Position numbers and translations under genes: made by a program | Shown: one piece after another, positions 1 through 7,879 of the stretch | Layout of the letters: each line of letters starts with the position of its first letter | How positions within the stretch are numbered: the first letter of the stretch is position 1 | Assembly: GCA_024811115.1 (NCBI GenBank) | Contig: JAKOGH010000238.1 | Span: 1-11,710 of the forward strand | DNA: 11,710 bases | From: Terana coerulea | Lineage: Eukaryota > Basidiomycota > Agaricomycetes > Polyporales > Phanerochaetaceae | Reading direction: 5' to 3' | Notes under the pieces: model-generated | Told to the model about the DNA's origin: nothing | Databases searched by the model: none | The model's input: only the letters and a program-made list of their open reading frames with translations

Positions 1-50
1 CTCTTTCATTCAGATAAACGAATAGATCATATTTCCGATAGCACCCCTCT

Positions 51-2999
51 ATGTCATCCGGAGTGGACGTGGGCATTGTCGAAACACGGCGTCGCGCACT
101 GGTGTTATGCACCTCAAGCAATGCCATGTATCCTCTGCGTCTTTGGGAGCTCGCAGACGCACTTCATGACCGCTTCATCGAGGATGACACAATGCACGAC
201 CTTGAGCGATGCATCCAGCATTATCTCGAGGTTCTCGACATCACCCCTGCGCCCACACACCCACCTCGGGACCTTGTCTTCGAGCATTTGACGCTTGCAT
301 ACTACTCCTGCTTCGAGAAAGCGGAAATATCGACCCTCTGAACCGGTCAATATTGCATGCTCGCGCATCTCTCGAGTTGCGTCCATCAGGGCACCGCCAC
401 CGCTGTGGGTCATTGCACCGCCTGGGCAGATCGCTCTGGAGCCGATACAAGCAAACCGGAAAGATTGAGGGATGTTGACGAAGCCATCCGGCACCATCGT
501 GCAGCTGTCCAGTTGCGTCCACGAGGACATCCGGACCATGATTCGTTGCTCGCACACTTAGCCGCCTCGCTTCAGAGTCGATACGGCGCAATAGGAAACA
601 TTGAGGACCTTGACGAGGCAATCCGCCACAAGCGTACTATTCTCTACCTGCGCCCACCAGGACATTCCGATCGCTCCAGGTCGCTCAGCAGCCTCAACGT
701 CTCACTTCGTAGTCGATACAAGCGAACGGGAAACGTTGGGGACCTAGACGAAGCGATTCGACACGTGCGTGAAGCCCTAGAGTTGCGCCCACCAGAGCAT
801 CTCGACCATGCTGTTTTACTCCACAACCTGGCCGCCACGCTGGAGAGTCGATACAAGCAAATGGGAAAGATCAAGGACCTCGATGAAGCAATCCGGCACC
901 ACCGTGCAGCTCTCGGGCTGCGTCCACCAGGGCACGCCGGCCATGCTTCGTCGCTCATGCACTTGGGCACCTCGCTTAGCGACCGTTACGATAAAATGGG
1001 GAACATCAAGGACCTTGACGAAGCGATCCGGCATGAGCGCGCAGGTCTTGCGTTGTGCCCACCAGGACATCCCGACCGTTGTACGTCACTCAACAACCTG
1101 GGCATTTCGCTTCAAAGTCGATACAAGCAAACGCGAAATCTCAAGGATTTGGATGAAGCGATCCAGCACCAGCGTGGCGCCTTCGAGTTGCTTCCACCTT
1201 GGCACCCCAACCGCTCTTCGTCAATCTATAATCTGTCCGTCTTACTTCGGGATCGATATAGGCACGCACATACGGCACAAGACCTGGAAGAGTGCACCAC
1301 GCTGCTTCGGCTTTCTGTTACTGCTCGCAACAACATAGGTCCAATCTCTGAGCAGCTGGAATCAGCGCTACTCTGGGCTGATATTGGACGCAGTATCGAA
1401 GGCAATTGGCCAACAATGGAGGCTTATCACGCTGTCGTAGACTTGCTGGAACATACTCTCATCATTTCGCCCACTCTCGAGTTGCAACACCAGAGCATCT
1501 ACGAAAACAAATCGTCTCCCCTCGACGGCGCATCTTATGCCATAGCGAAAAATCGACTGGTTGACGCAGTCGAATTTCTGGAGCGAGGCCGTGCTCTGCT
1601 GTGGTCACAGGCACGTCGTCTCAGGTCGCCTCGAGACCAACTCGCGAAGATTAGCAGGCCTGAACTCCGGGACAAGTTCGACTCTCTCTGTCGGGCTCTC
1701 GAGCATCTCAACACCTCATCTGCACGGCGTAACTTGACAGATCACGCCGGCTCTGCCCAGGAGGACGTTTACGGTGAAATGCTGCGAGAGAAGCGGCAGC
1801 TTGAAGCCAACATGCAGTGGGTGTTGGAGGAGATCCGTGGATGTGCCGGATTCGACAAGTTTCTCCTACCGCCTACATTTGCAGAGCTGCGGTGCGCTGC
1901 AGCGGAGGGCCCGGTTGTCATTGTCAATCACAACCGGTACCGCTCCGACGCACTAATAATTCTGCCAAATCGCGACCCCTTACTTGTTGCTCTCACCCAT
2001 ACATTTTACCAAGAAACCCTTAAAATGTCGGTAAAACTACGCAGAGCTCGTGCCAAACTCACAAGTAAACCTCATCAACATTATTTAGTACTGAAGGATG
2101 TGCTCGAACAGATCTGGGACCTTTTGGTTGGACCTGTAGTGAGCGTGCTCCAGTCGGTGGCCCTTGGTGGAGCGCGTGGATCGCGTATCTGGTGGTGTCC
2201 TACCTCAGTCCTTTGTGCGCTTCCTATTCACGCCGCAGGACCAACGCCGGAAACACGCCACCTCATGAAGGCTGAAAAGGAATATCTCCCCGACTTTTAC
2301 ACTTCGTCGTACACTCCCACCCTTGCAGCACTCATCCAGGCTCGCTCGAGCGTTGGGCCCGATCCGACCCAACTTCCGGCGCCTTCACTCCTAGTCATAG
2401 CACAATCACCGGCTAGTAACCCACTCCGCGCAGCACAGGCTGAAGTCGAAACCCTATCAAGCTTTCAACACAAGATCAGGGTCGAGGTCCTGGAAGACAA
2501 CCATCTACTTCCCGAACTCGTTACCGCCCGACTCCAAACCCGACCCTGGGTCCACTTCACCTGCCACGGTCATGTGCGAGCAGGCGAGCCATTCCAATCC
2601 GGCTTCGAGCTGTGCGGTGGCACCAACCTTACACTGATGGACATCGTCAAGTCCAATTTGCCCAACGCCGAGTTTGCGTTCCTATCTGCATGCCACTCTG
2701 CAGAGCAAGCACCCAAGACTGCATCTGAGGAGGTTCTCCACCTCGCGGCCGCTATGCACTTCGCCGGATTCCGAGGTGTAGTCGGGACAATGTGGGCGAT
2801 GATGGATGAGGACGGGCCGGATATCGCACGGTATTTCTACGAAGAGCTCTTCGCCATTCCGATTTCCGACCAGAATGCGCGTGTGCCATTGTTCAAGCAT
2901 GCCGCGAAGGCGCTGTGCGAGGCGACGAAGAAGCTGAGGGGACAGTTGAAGAGAGGGGATCTTGAGCGGTGGGTAAACTTTGTGCATATTGGTGTGTGA
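51..2999 (+). CDS. TPR-CHAT protein (tetratricopeptide repeats plus CHAT caspase-like domain), frame interrupted twice near the 5' end
   Basis: Intronless from 471 to the TGA at 2997-2999. The N-terminal part is a run of TPR-like units about 45 residues long with the recurring signature DLDEAIRH...LRPPGHPDR...L..SRYK. A helical linker follows (VEFLERGRALLWSQ at about 1570-1611), then a CHAT domain from about residue 515 to 880, counted from the ATG at 357. CHAT hallmarks are visible: RIWWCPTSVLCALPIHAAG from residue 610, the His motif WVHFTCHGH (H737) and the Cys motif AFLSACHSAEQAP (C779). The predicted cysteine-peptidase dyad is therefore intact. CHAT domains are caspase/separase relatives; the substrate of the fungal proteins is not known to me. 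The reading frame runs from 51 in one frame, must shift near 318-321, and must shift back near 469-471 to keep the repeats continuous; an uncorrected frame meets TGA at 339-341. An ATG at 357 gives an open 880-residue ORF, but its first 38 residues are out of register with the repeat. The true start may lie upstream of the window: a possible splice acceptor ends at 41. Confidence 0.9.
318..320 (+). other. Apparent 1-base deletion (frame shift 1) in the TPR-CHAT gene
   Basis: In the frame used from 51, the protein reads YYSCFEK and then loses the repeat pattern and hits TGA at 339-341. Reading one base earlier from here restores GNID.LNRSILHARASLELRPSGH, a normal unit. Adding one A to this AAA run would give FEKSGNID, matching the repeat consensus. 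The site is a homopolymer, so a sequencing or assembly error is possible. Confidence 0.7.
469..471 (+). other. Apparent 1-base insertion (frame shift 2) in the TPR-CHAT gene
   Basis: The unit ending RYKQTGKIE is followed in its own frame by a Gly-Cys and a stop. Dropping one G from this GGG run would continue as EDVDEAIRHH, the repeat consensus. It restores the frame lost at 318-320, so only about 150 bp are out of phase. Confidence 0.7.
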
Positions 3000-3242
3000 A
3001 GATACTGTTTATGCACCCTCACGTCTAGCTCTAGTTCTGAATGTATCATGTATGTCATTTCATCATCCAATGACTGGAACGAGCTAACTTCGCACTGAAT
3101 TATAGCATGACTTCGGCAATTTCTTTATTGCTAGATTATGACGACGAAGTGTTAAGAGTAGCCGATGTATACTAGACGCCACATTCCATAGCCGGGAACT
3201 ACTGACGGACATTGAACGTCAAGTGCGTAACGATGATTCGGA
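3000..3242. other. Intergenic spacer downstream of the TPR-CHAT gene
   Basis: It holds the 3' flank of the TPR-CHAT gene up to the transposon boundary. I see no ORF or RNA gene here. The last three bases (GGA, 3240-3242) are the left target-site duplication of the foldback element. Confidence 0.6.
3240..3242. repeat. Left 3-bp target-site duplication (GGA) of the foldback element
   Basis: GGA directly precedes CACTG at 3243 and is repeated directly after CAGTG at 5077-5081 (5082-5084). A 3-bp match alone is weak, but it falls exactly at the ends defined by the inverted arms. Confidence 0.65.
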
Positions 3243-3971
3243 CACTGCAGAACCCAAGAGATAAATCCTGGGGATTTATCGTGTCAACACGTGGGAGTCT
3301 GAAACAAAATAACCAGCATAAGTCACGCGGATTGATTAAATATTCCATTTCAGGAGATATACAACTTAAATGAACACGTAAATCTGCGCACCTAACTCTG
3401 TATCCTTCCCCAATAACTCACAGAGCTTTATTCTGAGAATAAATCCCTCATATCTCTTGTAGCTTTTCTGTGGATTTATAATGGGCACATTACTTGTAGG
3501 CAACAAGATAAATTGACTAGAAAAATTAAAAAACAAGTTGCACATGTATCCGGCATGAACTAGGCAGAGGTCTTTAAAATACATCCGTGGGATTTATTGT
3601 GGCAATATATTCCACCTAACACAGTGAGAGATATTGAGGACATATGGTTGACATAAGTAAGATAAAGAATGCAGATATATTCATCATAAATTACATACTG
3701 CATATTTCCAGGATAAATCCAGCAAGACCTCAGACACTTAGAAACATAGATGTCTGCTGAATGTAGTAGTTAGACATAAACTCATTCAATATGAGACTTT
3801 TGATTACTGACAATGAACTTACTAGTATGCACATTGGTATATTCAAATACAACTGCAAATCCAGTAAGGACTATCTTGAACTTCTGCATATATTGCAAAA
3901 TGGTGGTGTATTCGTAGAACTTTGCTGCCCAAGTTAACAACCTCAGGCAGGTTGTGCTGTTTTGACATTGG
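3243..3971 (+). repeat. Left arm of the foldback element
   Basis: AT-rich arm of about 729 bp with no convincing gene. It contains several copies of the 8-mer GGATTTAT or its complement (3261, 3272, 3439, 3472, 3590, 3713). At 3749-3773 it carries the uninterrupted version of the site that the MITE occupies in the other arm. Confidence 0.85.
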
Positions 3972-4198
3972 GGACTCTGGCTGACAATGCTAACACTAGC
4001 CAACATCAAAACAGCGCAATCTGGCCAAGGTTGTTAACTTGGGCAACGAAGTTCTACAAATACACTGCCATTGTGCAAAGTATACAAAAGTTGATAGCTC
4101 TCACTAGATTTGCAATTGTATGTGAATCTACCAATGTGCATTGTGTGTTTAGTGTTCACAGTCAAAAGGCTTATGTTGAATGCAACTAACTACTATCT

Positions 4199-4206
4199 TC
4201 TGCAGA
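4199..4206. repeat. Left 8-bp target-site duplication of MITE copy 1
   Basis: TCTGCAGA, identical to 4564-4571. The duplicated target is itself a perfect palindrome. Confidence 0.9.
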
Positions 4207-4563
4207 TAGTGATAGGCAGGGGTTTGCAAACCCTCGGAGGGTTAAGGATAAGGGTATGAAGGGTAAGGGTAAGGGCTGGGAAAAGTTAACCCTTGTTTGG
4301 CAGGGGTTTGCATTCAAATAGCAGATGTGTTGCTAGATAGAGCTACAAGTGTTGTGAGTGCTTTCTATATCAATGCAAGCTACTCAAATAGAAGGCTGAC
4401 ATTATGATTGAATGAAAAAGCACTCAAAGCACCATTTTCTGCCCATTTTGGCAAGGGTTTAAAGGGTAACTTCAACCCTTACCCTTCATGAGGGTAAGGG
4501 TTTTGAAGGGTAAGGGTAAGGGTTAGCCTCTAAGCATGGAGGGTTTACCCTTGCCAATCACTA
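4207..4563 (+). mobile_element. hAT-type MITE, copy 1 (nested in the foldback element)
   Basis: A 357-bp element starting TAGTGATAGGCAGGGGT and ending with the complement of TAGTGATTGGCAAGGGT. It is flanked by a perfect 8-bp direct repeat TCTGCAGA (4199-4206 and 4564-4571). The YARNG start (TAGTG) and 8-bp duplications are hallmarks of the hAT superfamily. Next to both ends lie runs of TAAGGG-type repeats. There is no coding capacity, so it is non-autonomous. It is full-length homologous to the element at 5181-5540, in inverted orientation. Confidence 0.93.
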
Positions 4564-4571
4564 TCTGCAGA
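4564..4571. repeat. Right 8-bp target-site duplication of MITE copy 1
   Basis: TCTGCAGA, identical to 4199-4206. The foldback arm sequence resumes directly after it. Confidence 0.9.
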
Positions 4572-5081
4572 CATCTTTGTTTTTAAGTGTCCGAGGTCCT
4601 GCTGGATTTATCCTGGAAATATGCAGTACATAATTTATGATGAATATATCTGCATTCTTTATCTTACTTATGTCAACTATATGTCCTCAATATCTCTCAC
4701 TGCATTAGGTGGAATATATTGCCACAATAAATCCTGCAGACGTATTCTGAAGACCTCCACCTAGTTCATGCTGAATACATGTGTGACTTGTTTTTATTAT
4801 TTATCTAGTCAATTTATCTTGTTGCCTACAAGTAATGTGCCTATTATAAATCCACAGAAAAGCTACAAGAGATATAAGAGATTTATTCTCAGAGTAAAGC
4901 TCTGTGAGTTATCGGGGAAGGATATAAAGTTAGTCGGGTAGATTTACGCATTCATTTAAGGGATATATCTCCCAAAAGGAATATCTAATTAATGCGCATG
5001 ACTTATGGTGGCCATTTTGTTCCAAACCACCACGTGTTTACACCATAAATCCCCGGGATTTATCTCTTGGGTTCCACAGTG

Positions 5082-5084
5082 GGA
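5082..5084. repeat. Right 3-bp target-site duplication (GGA) of the foldback element
   Basis: Direct copy of 3240-3242, placed immediately outside the right end of the inverted arm. The 96 bp from here to the next MITE hold no feature I can see. Confidence 0.65.
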
Positions 5085-5172
5085 GTCTTAACGCTAGTTA
5101 TATGCTGCAAGTTTCTTGCTGCCATTGTCCTGACAAGAGAGAACAATGTTAAATTTGCCTCGACATAGCCAC

Positions 5173-5180
5173 GAGACAAT
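5173..5180. repeat. Left 8-bp target-site duplication of MITE copy 2
   Basis: GAGACAAT, identical to 5541-5548. The following T on both sides makes the direct repeat look 9 bp long; the 8-bp reading gives symmetrical TAGTG ends. Confidence 0.9.
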
Positions 5181-5540
5181 TAGTGATTGGCAAGGGTAAA
5201 CCCTCCATGCTCAGAGGGCAACCCTTACCCTTACCCTCCAATACCCTCACCCTCATGAAGGGTAAGGGTTAAGGGTTACCCTTCAAACCCTTGCCAAAAT
5301 AGGCTGAAAATGGTGCTTTAAGTGCCTTTCCCTACTTACTTATAATGTCAGTCTTCTATTTGAGTGGCTTGCATTGGTATAGAAACCACTTACAACACTT
5401 GCAGCTCACTCTAGCAATATACCTAGCACTTGAATACAGACCCCTGCCAGACAAGGGTTAACTTTCCTCAACCCTTACCCTTACCCTCTGTACCCTTACC
5501 CTTAACCCTTGGAGGGTTTGCAAACCCCTGCCTATCACTA
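5181..5540 (-). mobile_element. hAT-type MITE, copy 2
   Basis: A 360-bp element with ends TAGTGATTGGCAAGGGT and the complement of TAGTGATAGGCAGGGGT. It is flanked by a perfect 8-bp direct repeat GAGACAAT (5173-5180 and 5541-5548). Reverse-complemented, it aligns end to end with the element at 4207-4563, including the internal stretch around CACTCAAATAGAAG. The two have many scattered differences, so they look like separate insertions of one family and not a recent local duplication. It lies 99 bp outside the foldback element. Confidence 0.93.
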
Positions 5541-5548
5541 GAGACAAT
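5541..5548. repeat. Right 8-bp target-site duplication of MITE copy 2
   Basis: GAGACAAT, identical to 5173-5180. Confidence 0.9.
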
Positions 5549-6007
5549 TCACACCTCTCCTTAACGTCCCTTGCTTCACCGGCCCTGCGGCTTTCTAGTG
5601 GCCCGAACATAACAAAATGGAACGGCAATGCATACAAGACAGGGGCCCAAACGTACCTTCAAATACTACCATAATGTCGAGATTGCAAAGCCAGAGTCGC
5701 ACATGTCAATTGCGAAGCTGATACACATTGATATCCTGTTGCCGACGGGGCCATTCGAGGATACGCCATTTTGTCACAAGTGTGCTGTTCTGTACGTATC
5801 ATTGCAGTTCCAGATTTATCTACGGCCCGTGCTGCTGTAAGGCGACCCCACGGCGTCCGGCCTGTTCATGAATGAGTAAGGCATCGCGATGCCGTCGAAA
5901 GCAGGGAGAGAGGGTCCAAGTTTGCGAGAAGTGCGGCAACTGCTAGACAGGAGAGTCGAGGAAAGGCGGCGCACACATGTCCACGCCATAGGAGTGTGTT
6001 ATGTGTA
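5549..6007. other. Intergenic stretch without a convincing gene
   Basis: It contains a 70-codon open stretch (5628-5840, +) with no recognisable motif, and the 3' flank of the methyltransferase-like gene. I see no RNA gene or repeat. Confidence 0.5.
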
Positions 6008-6965
6008 TTAGGGTGTACAGAACCCAGGAACAAAGGCATGTGGAACGCTCCATCGATACCAAGTCCATTGAGTTCCGAACTTGTTGCACAGGGCATCGTC
6101 CTCTATAGCAGCAAGACGTCTGACATGTACTATCATCATAGCAGAGTAACCTAAAAACACAGCAGCAGCCACTGCCTTCCAAGGGATCGCAGCTAGATGC
6201 AATGTAACGATCTTCCCTACATTACTTCCACGAATAGGATCGAGAAGTGAAGCTGCCAAGGGCTGGATACAATGACAGATTTTGTGTAGCGGTAAAGAGA
6301 AGGAGGTGTAAAATATTTGAGAACCAAGCAACCCAGAAATAAGGCCCGTATAGGCAGGGTGACGGACATAGCGGTAGGGCCCCGAGGTTACTAGGGTGTG
6401 ATTCTTTCGCAGCGTCCAACAGGCAGATTCAGTGCTGGCGGCTTGGACCTCGCTGGGAAGCGAAGCAGCAGGCTTGGGGCGCTTCTGAGGAAGTTGTGAT
6501 GACGGGACGTACAAAGCCCGCCGCGCGACCGTACTCGCGGGTAGGATGGGGAAATGGCGAAGGGCACCGAGAGCACTTGTGGAGGCAATTTGAGCGACAG
6601 CACTGCTTGCGAGTAGTGACAGCCCTACAGCCGCTGGAAGATTCAAGGTGCGAAGCTCGGGTATGGGCACACTGTCGTCCGGGAGTAATATCTCCGCGAG
6701 CGCAGTACACCATATCACAGCCTATACGTAGACGGTCTCTGATTAGTCGCATTGCATAGGACACCCGATTATGTCATGAAAACAGCACCTTCCACACATA
6801 TAATCCAGTCTTGAGCCATAACGGCCTATACATCAAACAGTTGAAATCCTCGGCTTGGACGACTGTCGCCTCCATCGTCGTAAGCTTGCTTTGAGGAAAA
6901 GAGAGTACGATGTGGTTTGTTGCAGCGGCCAGCATGACTAGAGATGACGTGCGCATTGAACCCAT
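6008..6965 (-). CDS. Isoprenylcysteine carboxyl methyltransferase-like membrane protein (ICMT/PEMT fold)
   Basis: Exon 1 is 6965-6789 (59 codons, hydrophobic start MGSMRTSSLVMLAAATNHIV). An intron (6788-6722, 67 nt, GTGCTG...TATAG, branch-like GACTAATC) is followed by exon 2 from 6721 to the TAA at 6008-6010. The join reads YVWK-AVIWCTALAEILL. The family core is clear: KNHTLVTSGPYRYVRHPAYTG, then YSAMMIVHVRRLAAIEDDALCNKFG and VPHAFVPG near the C terminus, which form the S-adenosylmethionine and substrate pocket of ICMTs. Known ICMTs methylate the prenylated Cys of CaaX proteins such as Ras and pheromone precursors at the ER. A further in-phase intron of 60 nt (6512-6453, GTACGT...TTCCCAG) is likely: the encoded stretch is not family-like and its removal leaves the frame open. 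The segment between the HP motif and the ED motif is also about 20 residues longer than I expect, so another intron may be hidden there. Several such paralogues are usual in mushrooms; this one need not be the Ste14 orthologue. Confidence 0.8.
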
Positions 6966-7252
6966 ATTTGAACCATTGGCTCTAGTCGTGAAGCCGGTTG
7001 CAAGCGGTCGAGGTGGTAGCTGAGAAGAAAGTCGTCGTCAACAGCTGACAGCGTCAATGCACCCAGTCTCGGGCGCCCCGACGGATGCCCCATTTGGCAA
7101 ACTACGGGCTAAGGTGCGCTGAAGCGGTAACGATACTGTAATTTCAATGGTCCGGTACGACAGCGTCAGATATCAATGAAAGCAGGTAGCTGATGATACA
7201 GTCAATGTGCAGCCACGAGATCCATAGCATAGAATGTCCCCAAAACAGGCTG

Positions 7253-7793
7253 TCACGCAACAATCAGTGGGACGAATAGTATCTGAAGGTTTGGTTCAGG
7301 GCCCGCCTTTGGGAGCCATTTGTGAGTGATGCGCGGAGGGTTGTAGAAAGGCACTCACTCCGATTAGGTTCAGATGCGTGCCAATCAAGGCGATCCGCTC
7401 TCCGTTTGTGAACGAAGTAGGGACCTGGACACTGAAGTTCTGGTAGAAGGGCAGCGAGGGCTCGTGAGGTTGAGGGCTATACGGGCCGTTGTACAGGATG
7501 TCGCCGAGAATATTGGACGGGACATATGACGGATCGTTACAGCCAGAAGGTGAAGACGGGCACGGTGCCATCGAGAGAACCAGAGCAACCTCCTCAGACG
7601 GAGACAAGCTATTCTGGGAAGAATAAGCATACTGCGTGATGTCATCGACATCATGATCACTCACAGGTTTCTCGACTTGGACGGTGATATTCTGCCCGGC
7701 CGTGACAGTCGAGTTAGCAGCCGGAGTTGCGAAAAACACGTTCTGAGCGCTGCATGCCACGACGAGCGACGCAAGAGCGACGAGGTATTTCAT
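7253..7793 (-). CDS. Small secreted protein, three exons, about 145 residues
   Basis: The start at 7793 is the first ATG in frame and opens a signal peptide (MKYLVALASLVVACSA, probable cut before QN). Exon 1 is 7793-7665. Intron 1 is 7664-7614 (51 nt, GTGAGT...TTCTTCCCAG), exon 2 is 7613-7359, intron 2 is 7358-7307 (52 nt, GTGAGT...CCCAAAG with branch-like CTCAC), and exon 3 is 7306-7253 ending in TGA. Intron 1 is a multiple of three without a stop, so an unspliced reading adds 17 false residues. Spliced, EKP joins NSLSPSEEVALVLSM and LNLIG joins AGPEPNLQILFVPLIVA. The mature part has NST, NIT and NFS sequons and two close Cys (CPSSPSGC). It resembles the short extracellular proteins beginning VFFATPAANSTVTAGQ that I associate with Agaricomycete genomes; I know no function for them. 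A TATA box lies about 76 bp upstream. Confidence 0.8.
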
Positions 7794-7868
7794 AATGAGG
7801 AAGAGTACTCGAGACAGCGAGAGGTAAAATGCAGAGGTAGGCAAGCACTCTCCCTGCGCCGTCCGAGC

Positions 7869-7876
7869 ATTATATA
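7869..7876 (-). promoter_or_regulatory. TATA box of the secreted-protein gene
   Basis: TATATAAT on the minus strand, 76 bp before the ATG at 7793. This is a usual distance for a fungal gene with a short leader. Confidence 0.6.
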
Positions 7877-7879
7877 GCC

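Larger units (their letters stand above)
198..1280 (+). repeat. 135-bp coding tandem repeat (TPR array)
   Basis: Each unit encodes about 45 residues beginning near DLDEAI. Unit starts are at 198, 335, 471, 606, 741, 876, 1011 and 1146, with a degenerate one at 1281. From 471 on the period is exactly 135 bp. The steps 198-335 (137) and 335-471 (136) break the period in a way that fits one missing base plus one extra codon in the first, and one extra base in the second. The exact period suggests growth by unequal crossing over or slippage at the codon-phase level. Confidence 0.9.
3243..5081. mobile_element. Foldback transposable element with very long inverted arms, CACTG/CAGTG ends (CACTA/CMC-like, non-autonomous)
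   Basis: The left arm (3243-3971) is the reverse complement of the right arm (4000-5081, once the MITE at 4207-4563 is removed). The outer ends match base by base: CACTG..GAACCCAAGAG at 3243 against its complement ending at 5081. Similarity continues through the whole arm to a short loop at about 3972-3999. The element is flanked by a direct 3-bp repeat GGA (3240-3242 and 5082-5084). CACT(A/G) termini with 2-3-bp duplications are typical of the CACTA/CMC DNA transposon group. There is no transposase coding region, so it would depend on an enzyme supplied elsewhere. Without the MITE and the extra 8-bp duplication it would be about 1.47 kb. The superfamily assignment is an inference from the ends and duplication length. 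Confidence 0.85.
4000..5081 (-). repeat. Right arm of the foldback element, split by a MITE
   Basis: Inverted copy of the left arm, in two pieces: 4000-4206, then 4572-5081 after the MITE and its second duplication copy. Mismatches and small indels are spread along it, so the arms have diverged since they formed. The 8-mer GGATTTAT motifs recur at mirrored positions. Confidence 0.85.

Noticed and set aside
357..470. ATG at 357 as the natural start of the TPR-CHAT protein
   Set aside because: Residues encoded from 357 to 470 in that frame do not follow the repeat; the frame two bases away does, so this stretch is read in another frame.
4230..4530. Telomere-like repeats suggesting an interstitial telomere or chromosome end
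   Set aside because: The unit is TAAGGG/CCCTTA, not TTAGGG/CCCTAA, occurs on both strands, and lies inside a well-bounded MITE with target duplications.
3243..5081. LTR retrotransposon or CRISPR array reading of the repeats
   Set aside because: The long repeats are inverted, not direct, and no regular short direct repeats with unique spacers are present.
5628..5840. 70-codon plus-strand ORF between the MITE and the methyltransferase gene
   Set aside because: No motif, no homologue recognised, and no clear spliced extension or promoter.
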